DNA of 64,000 nucleotides from Tubulanus polymorphus (taxonomy: Eukaryota; Nemertea; Palaeonemertea; Tubulaniformes; Tubulanidae): assembly GCF_964204645.1 (NCBI RefSeq), contig NC_134025.1:30906001-30970000 (forward strand), in the 5' to 3' direction. A program made the position numbers and the translations under genes. Of this stretch, positions 51,758-61,194 are shown one piece after another (positions within the stretch are counted from its first letter, which is position 1; the number at the start of each line of letters is the position of its first letter). Below the pieces are notes generated by a model. It made no database searches. It saw only the letters and a program-made list of their open reading frames with translations, and was not told the origin of the DNA.

Positions 51758-54700
51758 ATGTTGGCTTCGTGGGAAGTGGCGTTAATTTTGATAAGTCTAT
51801 CGTTGATCGTGGCGTTTGTGATCGGAGCTATCTGTAGATTCGGCGGAATTCGTAATCTCACTTCCTGTTTCGCGTCAGATGAAGAAAAAGCTGTATTGAC
51901 GAAAAATGATCACCATGGCAATGGCTACATGGTAAGATACACGTCTCGATCCGGTTCGGGTTGTTTTCATTTATTTTTTTCGCTAAGAAAATATTTCAAT
52001 GGGTTCTTTAAATGTGATCTGATGTTTATTTTAGAGTGTGGTTTATTTGCAGCCGGTTTCAGAGTCAGGGTCCAGTTCCGCAATTATGATTAAATTAGTT
52101 AAGTTTGTCTCTTGAAAATTAACTAATTTCAACTCTATTCGCAACTGTGGAACTGGATTCAGGAGTTGTTGCACTCTGTAATATTCTGACTGCAGAAACT
52201 CATTCTAATTCACATCATTAATGTCATTCACTTCTTTCGACACAGCGCAGATAAACGTCACCCGTATGCGAATGCTGAAAGCGTAACAAGCGAGATGACA
52301 GTTTATTGAAATCCTTTCAAGTTTTTCCTATTAATCATCGCGGTGGAAAGTGACATTTCAACTGGGTTCGTCTGAGCTCGTTTATCTTTTTTTCAGGTTG
52401 GATCTGATTCGGATTTTAAATTAGACAGTTCGGGAAAGTTCGTCGAATACGATACCGTTAAAGCCGATATGAACAATATGGATTTGAACGCGACGACTCA
52501 AGTCGTATATCAACAACAACAACAACAACCGACACCGCCGCCCTATCGGCAGCAACAAGAACAACCTCAACAACAGGTAATACCGTATAACATGTCCAAT
52601 TTTTTGTTTTTTCAGTACAAATCTAACAAAAGAATTTTGTCGAATCTTTCTTTCCAGCAATATGAACAGATGGGTACTCAACAGCCTGGTAATGAATTTG
52701 TCACGCCCCCTGGTGTCTCAAACGTTCAGCAACAAGACGCTGAACTGACGGACAGCGCAAAAAGTAGCCCAGTTTCATTCGGTAAGTCAGATAATAATCA
52801 TAATAATAATAATAATGATGATAATCTATTTCAGAATGGTGCAACAAGGGAAGGGAGTCTCCGGGACTCGAGGGAGGCCTCCGGGTGCGTGATGAAAATC
52901 CCGACGCATCTGAATTATCTATAATTACATATTCCTTACGGGAACCAGGAATATGAGACTCGAATACCGGCAAGAAAATGTCAGGAGAAAATCATTGTTA
53001 TTAGATTAGCAAATAATGAGGTTGTGTTATGTCAGACTGTGTGGTGTATACGTGCTGAGACTGACACTCCTCATCGGAGCAGATTCAATTCACATCTATC
53101 TGAATCAGAAATGATTTCATTTCTGGAACCAGTAAACCGAATAAAACTAGATAAACCGTATATAAACTTGTCACATCTATAGTTAATCAGTTTACGTGTC
53201 CCCGAGTCACGATATATACTGGAAATAGCACGGCTCGGTTCCGTAACGATTTGAGCTAGAAATTTGTACATTTCGATCCGCAGTTCCATAATGAGTTAGA
53301 ATAATTATGACTAGTCAAACTCAACTCATCACGACTCGGGGTTTTAAACTCTGTTACGAAGTTTCTTGCTCGAAATTTGTCCTTAGAGTTTAATAATGAA
53401 CTGATCTTATACTAAGAACTTTGTAACTGAGTGCTCTTCTCTCTCCCCTCTCCTCTCTCCTCTCTCCTCTCTCCTCTCTCCTCTCTCCTCTCTCCTCTCT
53501 CCCCTCTCCCCTCTCCTCTCTCCTCTCTCCTCTCTACTCTCTCCTCTCTCCTCTCTCCTCTCTCCTCTCTCCTCTCTCCTCTCTCCTCTCTCCTCTCTCC
53601 TCTCTCCTCTCCTCTCTCCTCTCTCCTCTCTCCTCTCTCCTCTCTCCTCTCTCCTCTCTCCTCTCTCCTCTCTCCTCTCTCCCCTCTCCTCCCTCCTCCC
53701 TCCTCCCTCCTCCCTCCTCCCTCCTCCCTCCTCCCTCCTCCCTCCTCCCTCCTCTCTTCGCACAACTGTGGACTTATTTCAATAAATCCCTCAAATTGAT
53801 TTAAAGTACAATTTGTTTTAGTTGATGTCACTCTAGAAATCTGTTGTATGAAATCAGAATTTCGTTTCAGTTTCAGAAGTTGAGGAATATAAACTACAGC
53901 GAGCTGTTTCATGTGATAGTTTAGCATCAGATACATCGGTAATGGAATTACAACCTGATATATCACCTATAGGACAATTAGAAATAGGACTCGAATATGA
54001 TAGGTAGGTTTGTAAATGAATCCACCCGGATAAAGCAATGTTCAAGTTGAAATTGTGATACAAATTTGAAGATGTTTTTTGTCTATGCAATATTGGACAT
54101 TTCATTTAAGATCATAATATCCGCGATTTTGTGATAAAACGTTTAAGTCTCACAATGGACTGAAAGGTTTATTGAAACTATAAAAATATTTCTGGTAGGT
54201 GCGAAGATTATCTGTCAGTCTGTTATTGGACAGTTTGTGAGTTTTTTAATTACTGAATTGCTCTCAGTTTCCATGCGACAAACATCGTGTTTTGTTTGTA
54301 TTGAGCTCGAGTAGACAAGAAGAATCTCTTTAAAAAGATTGTTTTTATCCATTCGCGTAATACAAACGTAAACTGATAGTTTAATGGGAAATTGAGGCAA
54401 AGTATCGGTTTACAGTTCGCGACGTCAGACGTATTCATCTGACGTATAGTAATACCCGTGATCGAAACGCTCCTTCCGCAAGTTAGACGTCCATAATTCC
54501 CTTTCGATTTTCAAGTCTACAAGTCAAATTTTAACCATTGAAACTGTGGAACGGAATGTTTTGGTTTGAAGATATTTCGAAGGATATTGCTCTAAATTCA
54601 GTTCTACAGATATCGGTCACGATATCGGTAAAGTTTGATTGAGTTCAGATTACATGCATGTTCATGTGGATTGTTTACACAACACATTTTGACAAAGAAC

Positions 54701-57448
54701 ACGTGGAACTGGATCCTGAGTATTACGTATAGGATTAAACATGTATGAAATTCGTTGCAATGTTTCAGAGAAGTTTCAGAACTTGTAGTGAGTATAATAC
54801 AAGCTAAAGATCTACAACAGAACGAATATACAGGTCCTATTGACTCATATGTGAGAGTGATTTTACAACCAAACGAAACTAAAGGACACACGAAGGTAAA
54901 ATAACTTATTTCAGTTTACATTAAACGAGTGACTGTCTAATTCAATTGCGGAAAACCTTAACTACGTAAGAACTATAACAATTAAGAAAGCACTATGGAT
55001 ATTTTGACGATAATGTATGTAGAGAATTCCACAATGATAACAAAAAAGGGATTCTCTATAGAATTAGGAAATTTTGGGCCGAAAAACTACGAGAGCAGTG
55101 ACGTTTAGACTACGAGGTAATGCTACTAGAAGTACAAAATAAATTTATTAAACCTTCAAAGGGCCTGGGACTGGTATCATTTTTAACCCGGGGGTTAGCT
55201 CAATTGAAAATGAATTGAGTTAGCCCCGGGTTAAAGTTAATACCAGTCTATAAAACCGGCCCCATGTGTTTTACACGTTTATACTAACTTGACACCAGAT
55301 TAACGCGGCTTCTCTAGAACTCTTACTAAAAACAGGTTGTAAATTGTAAATTCACTGGTATTCTGCTGGGGTGGATCGGTGGATCGGTGGATCCCTGAAT
55401 CACAGGGGTGGATCCCTGAAAATCCCCCCATGTCTAATCCTGAATCCGTCCCTGAATCGGTCTCTTGTAACCGGTCAATTTTATTTTGTTGTTGTTTTCC
55501 TCGTTTCAGATACAGAAGAAAACGTCGAATCCACTTTATAAAGAACGATTCCTCTTCAATGTCGACTCTTTAGAACTGGATCGAAAAACGGTGGCGTTTC
55601 AAGTATTCTCGTGTGATAAATACGCTCGTCATAAAGTCATAGGCGAAACTGAGATCAGAATGTGCGACCTTGACCTCTATCAACCGATTAGAATATGGAT
55701 GAGTTTAAGAGATATTGATGAGGTAAAATATTGTCCAAGCACAGTTGCTCCAGTCGTGGCTTAGGAGTTAATTTTGGTTCTACAACCAATCTAACAACTT
55801 AAGACCAGTCGAAGCTCATTTTGGTTCTATGGCCAATCTAACAACTTAAGACCAGTCGAAGCTCATTTTGGTTCTATGGCCAATCTAACAACTTAAGACC
55901 AGTCGAAGCTCATTTTGGTTCTACAACCAATCTAACAACTTAAGACCAGTCGAAGCTCATTTTGGTTCTATGGCCAATCTAACAACTTAAGACCAGTCGA
56001 AGCTCATTTTGGTTCTATAAGCGATCTAACAACTTAAGACCACGTTTGTGCTTAAGTCACGACTGAAATATCTAAACTTTCTTATAAATAATTCAGTAGA
56101 AGGTCTGGTTTAAAATGGTTTTGACAGCATTTTTACATTTTTGGCTGAATTAATTGTGGGATTTCTCTCGTTATCATCATACACGGATATATTGTGTATC
56201 TTGGTTTCGATTGTATTTGAAAACCGTGTATTTTTTTCTATTTCCATGTATAGAAACCGGCTGAACTGGGAGAACTGATGTTCTCTTTAAGTTATCTTCC
56301 CACGGCTGAACGATTAACTGTTGTTGTCGTTAAAGGACGTAATTTTAAATGGACAGAAATGAAACGTTGCGGAGGTAACAAAAAATTCAAATACTAAGCT
56401 TGGGCCCTGTTTCACGAAAAAGTTTAAGCCTAAAACGATTGAATTGTTGTCCTCATTGAAAACATGTAGTAACCAATGGTAATTACACCAAAAGTTTGAG
56501 TTTAACTTTTTGTGAAGCCGAGCCCCAGTGCTCCAGTTGCACAGTCGTCTGACTCGAGTCCTAAAGGTCATCTTAAATGATAGGACTGGTCGACTATAGA
56601 GGCCTTGCAGCTATGAGCTTGTTTGACTCCGCCATATTGCGTGGTCAAACACGATTAATGATACATATTTGACCATAGTTTGTAAATCCTCTGATAATGA
56701 TTTGTGGTTATGTAAGGCAAGTCAACATTTGAGACCGGGCAAATAAAGTATTATACCGTACCTATTTACAACCTGGAGGTTTAATCTGATTTGGTTTTGA
56801 CCGTTGGAACTACGTAGCTCTAGAAACGAAACCCAAATATTTCTTCATGAAATTGTGAGCCTAGGGGGCGCTGGCTATGTTCACATCATGCTATGTAATG
56901 TTTCTATAAATGTTTTTCAGATTCGATGGTGAAAGTTTTTCTGCTTCAAAACGGTCGAAAAATCAGTAAAAAACGAACGTCTTTAAAACGAGATGAAGCG
57001 AATCCAGTGTTTAATGAGGCGATGATATTCTCGGTACCACCCAACGCGTTACAGGTTTGTATCGGAGTCATCCACCCTCCCTTTCATTGTGCCTGGGAGT
57101 CATCTCGTGTTTGTCGGAGTCATCCCTCTTTTCTCTTCTTGAGTGTCGGAGTCATCCCTCCCTTATCTCTTCTAGTGTATCGGAGGCCTCCCTCCTCTCT
57201 CATCTCGCTCAGTAACATGTTAACCGTCAACCACTAACTGGGGTATAGTGTGTTTTTTTTTACTATTTCAGACTGTCCAGTTGAGATTCACTATAGCCGA
57301 ACAGATACCCGACGGTAGAACGCCCTCTGTCGGACATGTTATTGTCGGCGCTAGTACAGCCGGAACTGAACTTTCACATTGGAATCAAATGATGACGTCA
57401 TTACGGAAGCCAGTATCGATGTGGCATAATTTAATACGTCACCGATAG
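51758..57448 (+). CDS. SYT12: synaptotagmin-12-like double C2 membrane protein
   Basis: Exons: 51758-51931, 52397-52576, 52658-52781, 53871-54003, 54769-54895, 55510-55722, 56254-56374, 56921-57054, 57272-57448; all phases agree and give 460 residues. Order: a short N-terminus, one membrane segment (about residues 6-26, VALILISLSLIVAFVIGAIC), a Cys that may be palmitoylated, a Gln/Pro-rich linker (QQQQQQPTPPP), C2A (about 175-295) and C2B (about 305-450). C2A keeps only some Ca2+-binding Asp (IDSY, SCDKYARHK) and C2B has almost none, so it is predicted to be Ca2+-independent. The end HWNQMMTSLRKPVSMWHNL and the stretch NPVFNEAMIFSVP match Syt12 as I recall it. Expected in vesicle trafficking or exocytosis. 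The 5' UTR probably starts in an upstream exon, with an acceptor TTTCCAG at 51729-51735. Introns are full of repeats, including a 330-bp CT-rich array. Confidence 0.9.
53436..53757. repeat. CT-rich 7-bp tandem repeat in SYT12 intron 3
   Basis: TCTCTCC units turning into CTCCCTC units at about 53690; pure pyrimidine on the plus strand over about 320 bases. Could affect splicing of the large intron as a giant polypyrimidine tract, but it lies 110 bases before the acceptor. Confidence 0.95.
55161..55263. repeat. hairpin MITE-like element, family 1 (SYT12 intron)
   Basis: Same ends as the 14263-14385 copy (ACTGGTATCA against TAATACCAGTCTATAAAACC) and the same inner stem with CAATTGAAAATGAATTGAG. 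Confidence 0.75.
55739..56066. repeat. family-2 repeat with internal tandem amplification (SYT12 intron)
   Basis: About six copies of a roughly 53-bp module with CCAATCTAACAACTTAAGAC followed by CAGTCGAAGCTCATTTTGG, bounded by GTCGTGGCTTA on the left and TAAGTCACGACTG on the right, which are the inverted ends of family 2. Confidence 0.85.
56401..56526. repeat. hairpin MITE-like element, family 3 (SYT12 intron)
   Basis: GGGCCCTGTTTCACGAAAAAG and CTTTTTGTGAAGCCGAGCCCC are the inverted ends, around TTGTCCTCATTGAAAACATG. Confidence 0.75.
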
Positions 57449-58935
57449 AGGTCGCTTTATTTAACCATTGTATATTACGACACTTTTTGCTTCAGTAGTA
57501 GAAGAGCCCGATATCATCAGTCCCAGATGCGCCCCACGCCCATTGGTCCAATGTACCCACGCCCAGTGGTGCCATGCGTCCCACATCCATGGGTCCCTTG
57601 TCCTATCAGACTAAACACCTTCATCAGCCCAGCCCCACCGGTATATTGTATCTAGTTAAACCCACCGCAAGCGCTCGACAAAAATCAATCCTATCGCATC
57701 GTGATACTTATCACAAATAATCAGGTGATAACCTTGATCCAACTTTATTTCATATTTATCGTCAGAACCCTCTATACCTAACACGAGTGCGGTCTGAGTA
57801 TCACAAACCACGATCATTTATATATATATATACCTCTAAAAACAGAGATTTTATTTTAATATTTTTAATACTTTTCTTTAAATTAAAAATTGTTCCAATG
57901 ATTACTCTATATTTGCATTGATCTCTATTTGATATCATTCAACATTAGACTTATATTGTATTATTTGTATCGTATTAGAGTTATGTTAAATATAAATCAG
58001 GATTTCGATCGTGTATTGAAAATACTTACTTAAATCGGGTATAGAATATTTTAGATCAGCCTCATATTGTCAGTGTGACGTTACTCCTGGTCCAGGCTTA
58101 TTGATAATTCTGATTCAGTTGTGATAAAAGGTGCTTTTAATTCATTATTAATCAATTAACTGTTTAAAACTGATTGTTATACGTATAATGTATTGTAAAT
58201 AAAGCCTTGTGAATTGACGTCGCACGTTGTGAGTTTTGGTGCCCAGGTTCACAAAACCAAATTATGATTAGTCGCTAATGACGACGACCTTATCGTTTTT
58301 TGACGAATTCAACGATCAGTTGTAATTGTAGTTTCGTGTAACTGGGCCCGACGAATAGTTTATATAGTAATGTACGAATTGTTTGGCCTCGAAGACCCAC
58401 CGACCGAATCAATATAATATAAAATATCATAATATATATCACTTCTTTAGATCATTTTTCCTTCGCATTTCATCGTAACACAATAAAAAGAAAAATCGTG
58501 GTTTCTTTATCTAACGAATTATTGAAATTGTCAAAGTTTGAGCAATAAAACATCGAATACCCAATTAATACAAAACAGTTGTTATAGATTTATTTGTAGA
58601 TGATGTTAGTGGTTTGTCGTTCGGTTGTTTCTTTAGGCGGAATTAGCTCACAGTTCGCTTCTCCATAATACATTACAATGTCAACTTCATGAACTAAGAA
58701 TTCAAATTTCTGACCCGTTTTTGATTTATAGCATTCATAGAATCATCACACATTGAGAAGATCATTATCAATCACTTGTGTGGAGTTTGTCACGATTTTC
58801 TTTATACAGTTTTGACATTTTTGATAAATTCCTAGGTTCTGGAACGTGCGACAGATGCCTTGTCACTGTCACAACTGTTTTATTCACTTTATCTCGAATA
58901 TTGTCACATATCATCAGACAGATAGAAATCTAAAT
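57449..58935 (+). other. SYT12 3' UTR and spacer before LicD gene
   Basis: AT-rich. AATAAA signals at about 58197 (TAAATAAAGCC) and 58543 could end SYT12 transcripts. No coding gene seen. Confidence 0.6.
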
Positions 58936-59826
58936 ATGTTTTCCAGAAGAAGATCGGTTTTCATCGTTATTTTACTGTTTGGATTGTATCAAATAATGTT
59001 CTATGAAAACATACCCGTCATCAGTGTGAACAAACCGTTCCAGACATATTACAAAAATGCAGAAATTCCGAGATATTTAGACAATTTTATGCGAACGGGA
59101 TTGAATACGGAGGAAAGATCAGAATTTGAATCGTTGTTAAAAGATTTTATGATGTTAGCGAAAGAAAATAATTTAACGTTTATGATATCTGACGGTTCGC
59201 TGTTAGGGGCGTATAGACATCACGGTATGATTCCCTGGGACGACGATTTCGATATCATGTTTCCAAAACTGCAACGCGGTAAAATATTAGAACTGTTTAA
59301 AGGAAAATATAGAAATTCGAATCTTTCGTTGTGGAGCTCGAATATCGTTGATATGCAATGGAAGATTTTCCGCGCGGGAAAACCGTTTATTGGAGAGTCG
59401 ACAAAATGGTCTTATCCGTTTATAGATATGTTTCATTACAGCGAATTTAAAGGTATCATCAGGTGTAAACAATTTCAATTCAAATCTGCAGATATTTTTC
59501 CGCTCGCTAAAGTTCCATTTATGGGATCGTGGCTTCCGGCGCCAGGAAAATGGGGCAAATACTTGAATATCGTTTATGGAAAAAACCTGATGACGAAGTG
59601 TTCAAATTTGTGGTATCTGCATCGAATTGAAAAACACAACTCTGATGAATTAGTGACTGTATCGTGTGAAAATTTGCAGAGATTTGTTCCGTTCGTGAGT
59701 AGGTCGTGTTCATCGACTGGTGTAATTACCGAGACATTAAAAATCGGTAACAAACGTTTACATGTGTGGAGCTATACAGCTGGAATCGACGGAGCTCCAG
59801 TTGATTCCTGTACTTTATATCCGTAA
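58936..59826 (+). CDS. LicD/fukutin-type phosphotransferase, type II membrane protein
   Basis: A single-exon ORF of 296 residues from the ATG at 58936 (MFSRRRSVF); an in-frame ATG at 58846 would add 30 Cys/His-rich residues and spoil the usual short cytosolic tail. A membrane anchor (about residues 7-22) follows a basic RRR, giving Golgi type II topology. The LicD signature is clear at about residues 93-119: ISDGSLLGAYRHHGMIPWDD then DFDI, with the Asp cluster expected to bind metal and the nucleotide donor. The family transfers phosphodiester-linked groups: phosphocholine in bacterial LicD, ribitol phosphate in animal FKTN and FKRP. The substrate here cannot be told. It is shorter than FKRP (about 495) and resembles the many LicD-only paralogues of invertebrates. 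The lack of introns, among intron-rich neighbours, suggests a retrocopy origin or loss of introns. Confidence 0.85.
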   Translation: MFSRRRSVFIVILLFGLYQIMFYENIPVISVNKPFQTYYKNAEIPRYLDNFMRTGLNTEERSEFESLLKDFMMLAKENNLTFMISDGSLLGAYRHHGMIPWDDDFDIMFPKLQRGKILELFKGKYRNSNLSLWSSNIVDMQWKIFRAGKPFIGESTKWSYPFIDMFHYSEFKGIIRCKQFQFKSADIFPLAKVPFMGSWLPAPGKWGKYLNIVYGKNLMTKCSNLWYLHRIEKHNSDELVTVSCENLQRFVPFVSRSCSSTGVITETLKIGNKRLHVWSYTAGIDGAPVDSCTLYP

Positions 59827-61194
59827 TTCACAACTTGCGAATTTTCTTGTTAAGTAGAACTAGGACGAAACTTATTGATGCACAAAAATAATTCAGTATG
59901 AAGCGGAAATGTATTATTAGTATCTGTATTCGATTGTCAATTTTGTTGTTTTTAGATCGCTTTCAGTAGACAATTGTGGGACTGGATCCTGACTTGAGAA
60001 ACGGGTCCAGAAACTAGACCCATGGTTTCTAATAGTAGGCTCAAGCAAAAGTAAGCACTCTTCAGCAATTTTGTTGTTCAATTTGTCTCCGGACCCAGTT
60101 CCACAGTGGGTTTGATTCTCCTTGGGCCCAGTTCTACAGTTGGTTAATTGATTCTCTCTGGACCCAGTTCTACAGTTGTGTTTAATTTGACTCTAAATCC
60201 AGTACAGTTATGTGGGTTTAATTTGATTCTGGGTCCAGTTCCATTGTGTGGGCTTCATGTCGATTGTAACAATTTTTCAAGAGTCCAGAATACAAATAAC
60301 CGAAAAAAAAACATATTTAAGGCAATAGTTTCTAATCGTAAAAATCACTTGAAATGAGATAATAGGTGTCATTAACATAAATAATTAACTGACGATAATT
60401 GATAGAGGGTTGATAGAAAATATAGACATATAATCTCACATATTGAGGTTTCTAGAACAACTAGTCTGAAACACAAATCAGTTTCATCGCAACTTCAAAT
60501 GAGGTAAGTTTTCAATACTGCAGACATGCATATATAAATCTTGGTTCATTGAATCATGGCCTCGAAAACGAATCAAAGAACTTCTAATCATTGATTGATA
60601 GCTGCTATTGTTATAGTGAATAGTCACGTGCATAGAGTCGCCACGCCTGACTGGTCACCAGTCTACAGACTGACCAGACAAACTTACGGAGTCATAGTAA
60701 CTCTATGGTCTAGCGGTAGACACTCTGGGTTTACAGCTGGGAAGCCTTGGTTCGAGTCCCAACAGACCTATTTAAAGTTCTAATCGACCATTAGTTATTT
60801 TGTGTAAAGGTTTTTTTGACAAACTAACGAAACTCTTCTGTAATTCAGCGGTTAGAGCGTCCACTACCTTTTTTTGGAGTGAAGGAAAGCTATTGATGTG
60901 TCTTATGTTAGTCGAAATTCTCAAACTATCAAAAAGCATCAGGTTTCAGCAACCAGTGTCGGTGCCAATGGGAACTCGAGTTGAACTATATTTTCACTGA
61001 TCCGGAATCGACTGAAACAAATATCATCTTGACCCGATTCTTGTTATCAGATACCTTCCAAAAATGGGACACATCCGTTTCGGAACATTCTGGGTCAGAG
61101 ATTGAAATAAACTGTTGTCTCATCTTTCTATCATCTATCTCTCTCTCCCTGTTTCTAACAGACACAGCACTTCAGTATATAGGTACTGGTAATC
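59827..61194. other. spacer between LicD gene and Cys-loop receptor
   Basis: Contains clustered CCCAGTTCCACAGT phrases (60085-60240) and a tRNA-like segment (listed separately). No gene recognised. Confidence 0.6.
60706..60769 (+). repeat. tRNA-derived SINE-like sequence
   Basis: TGGTCTAGCGGTAGACACTC (A-box-like) and GGTTCGAGTCCC (good B box) are enclosed by GGTCT and AGACC, which could pair as a short acceptor stem. The total is about 62 bases and the anticodon arm is irregular, so a tRNA pseudogene or SINE head is more likely than a working tRNA gene. Preceded by CGCCTGACTGGTCACCAGTC, shared with the 50816 copy. Confidence 0.6.

Noticed and set aside
52836-52960. Possible extra SYT12 exon after a TTTCAG acceptor
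   Set aside because: It reads openly from phase 1 but runs to a stop or breaks the frame of the next exon, whereas exon 3 joins directly to 53871 in phase. At most an alternative terminal exon.
60706-60769. Functional tRNA gene
   Set aside because: Good B box, but it is too short, with an irregular anticodon arm and a weak acceptor stem.
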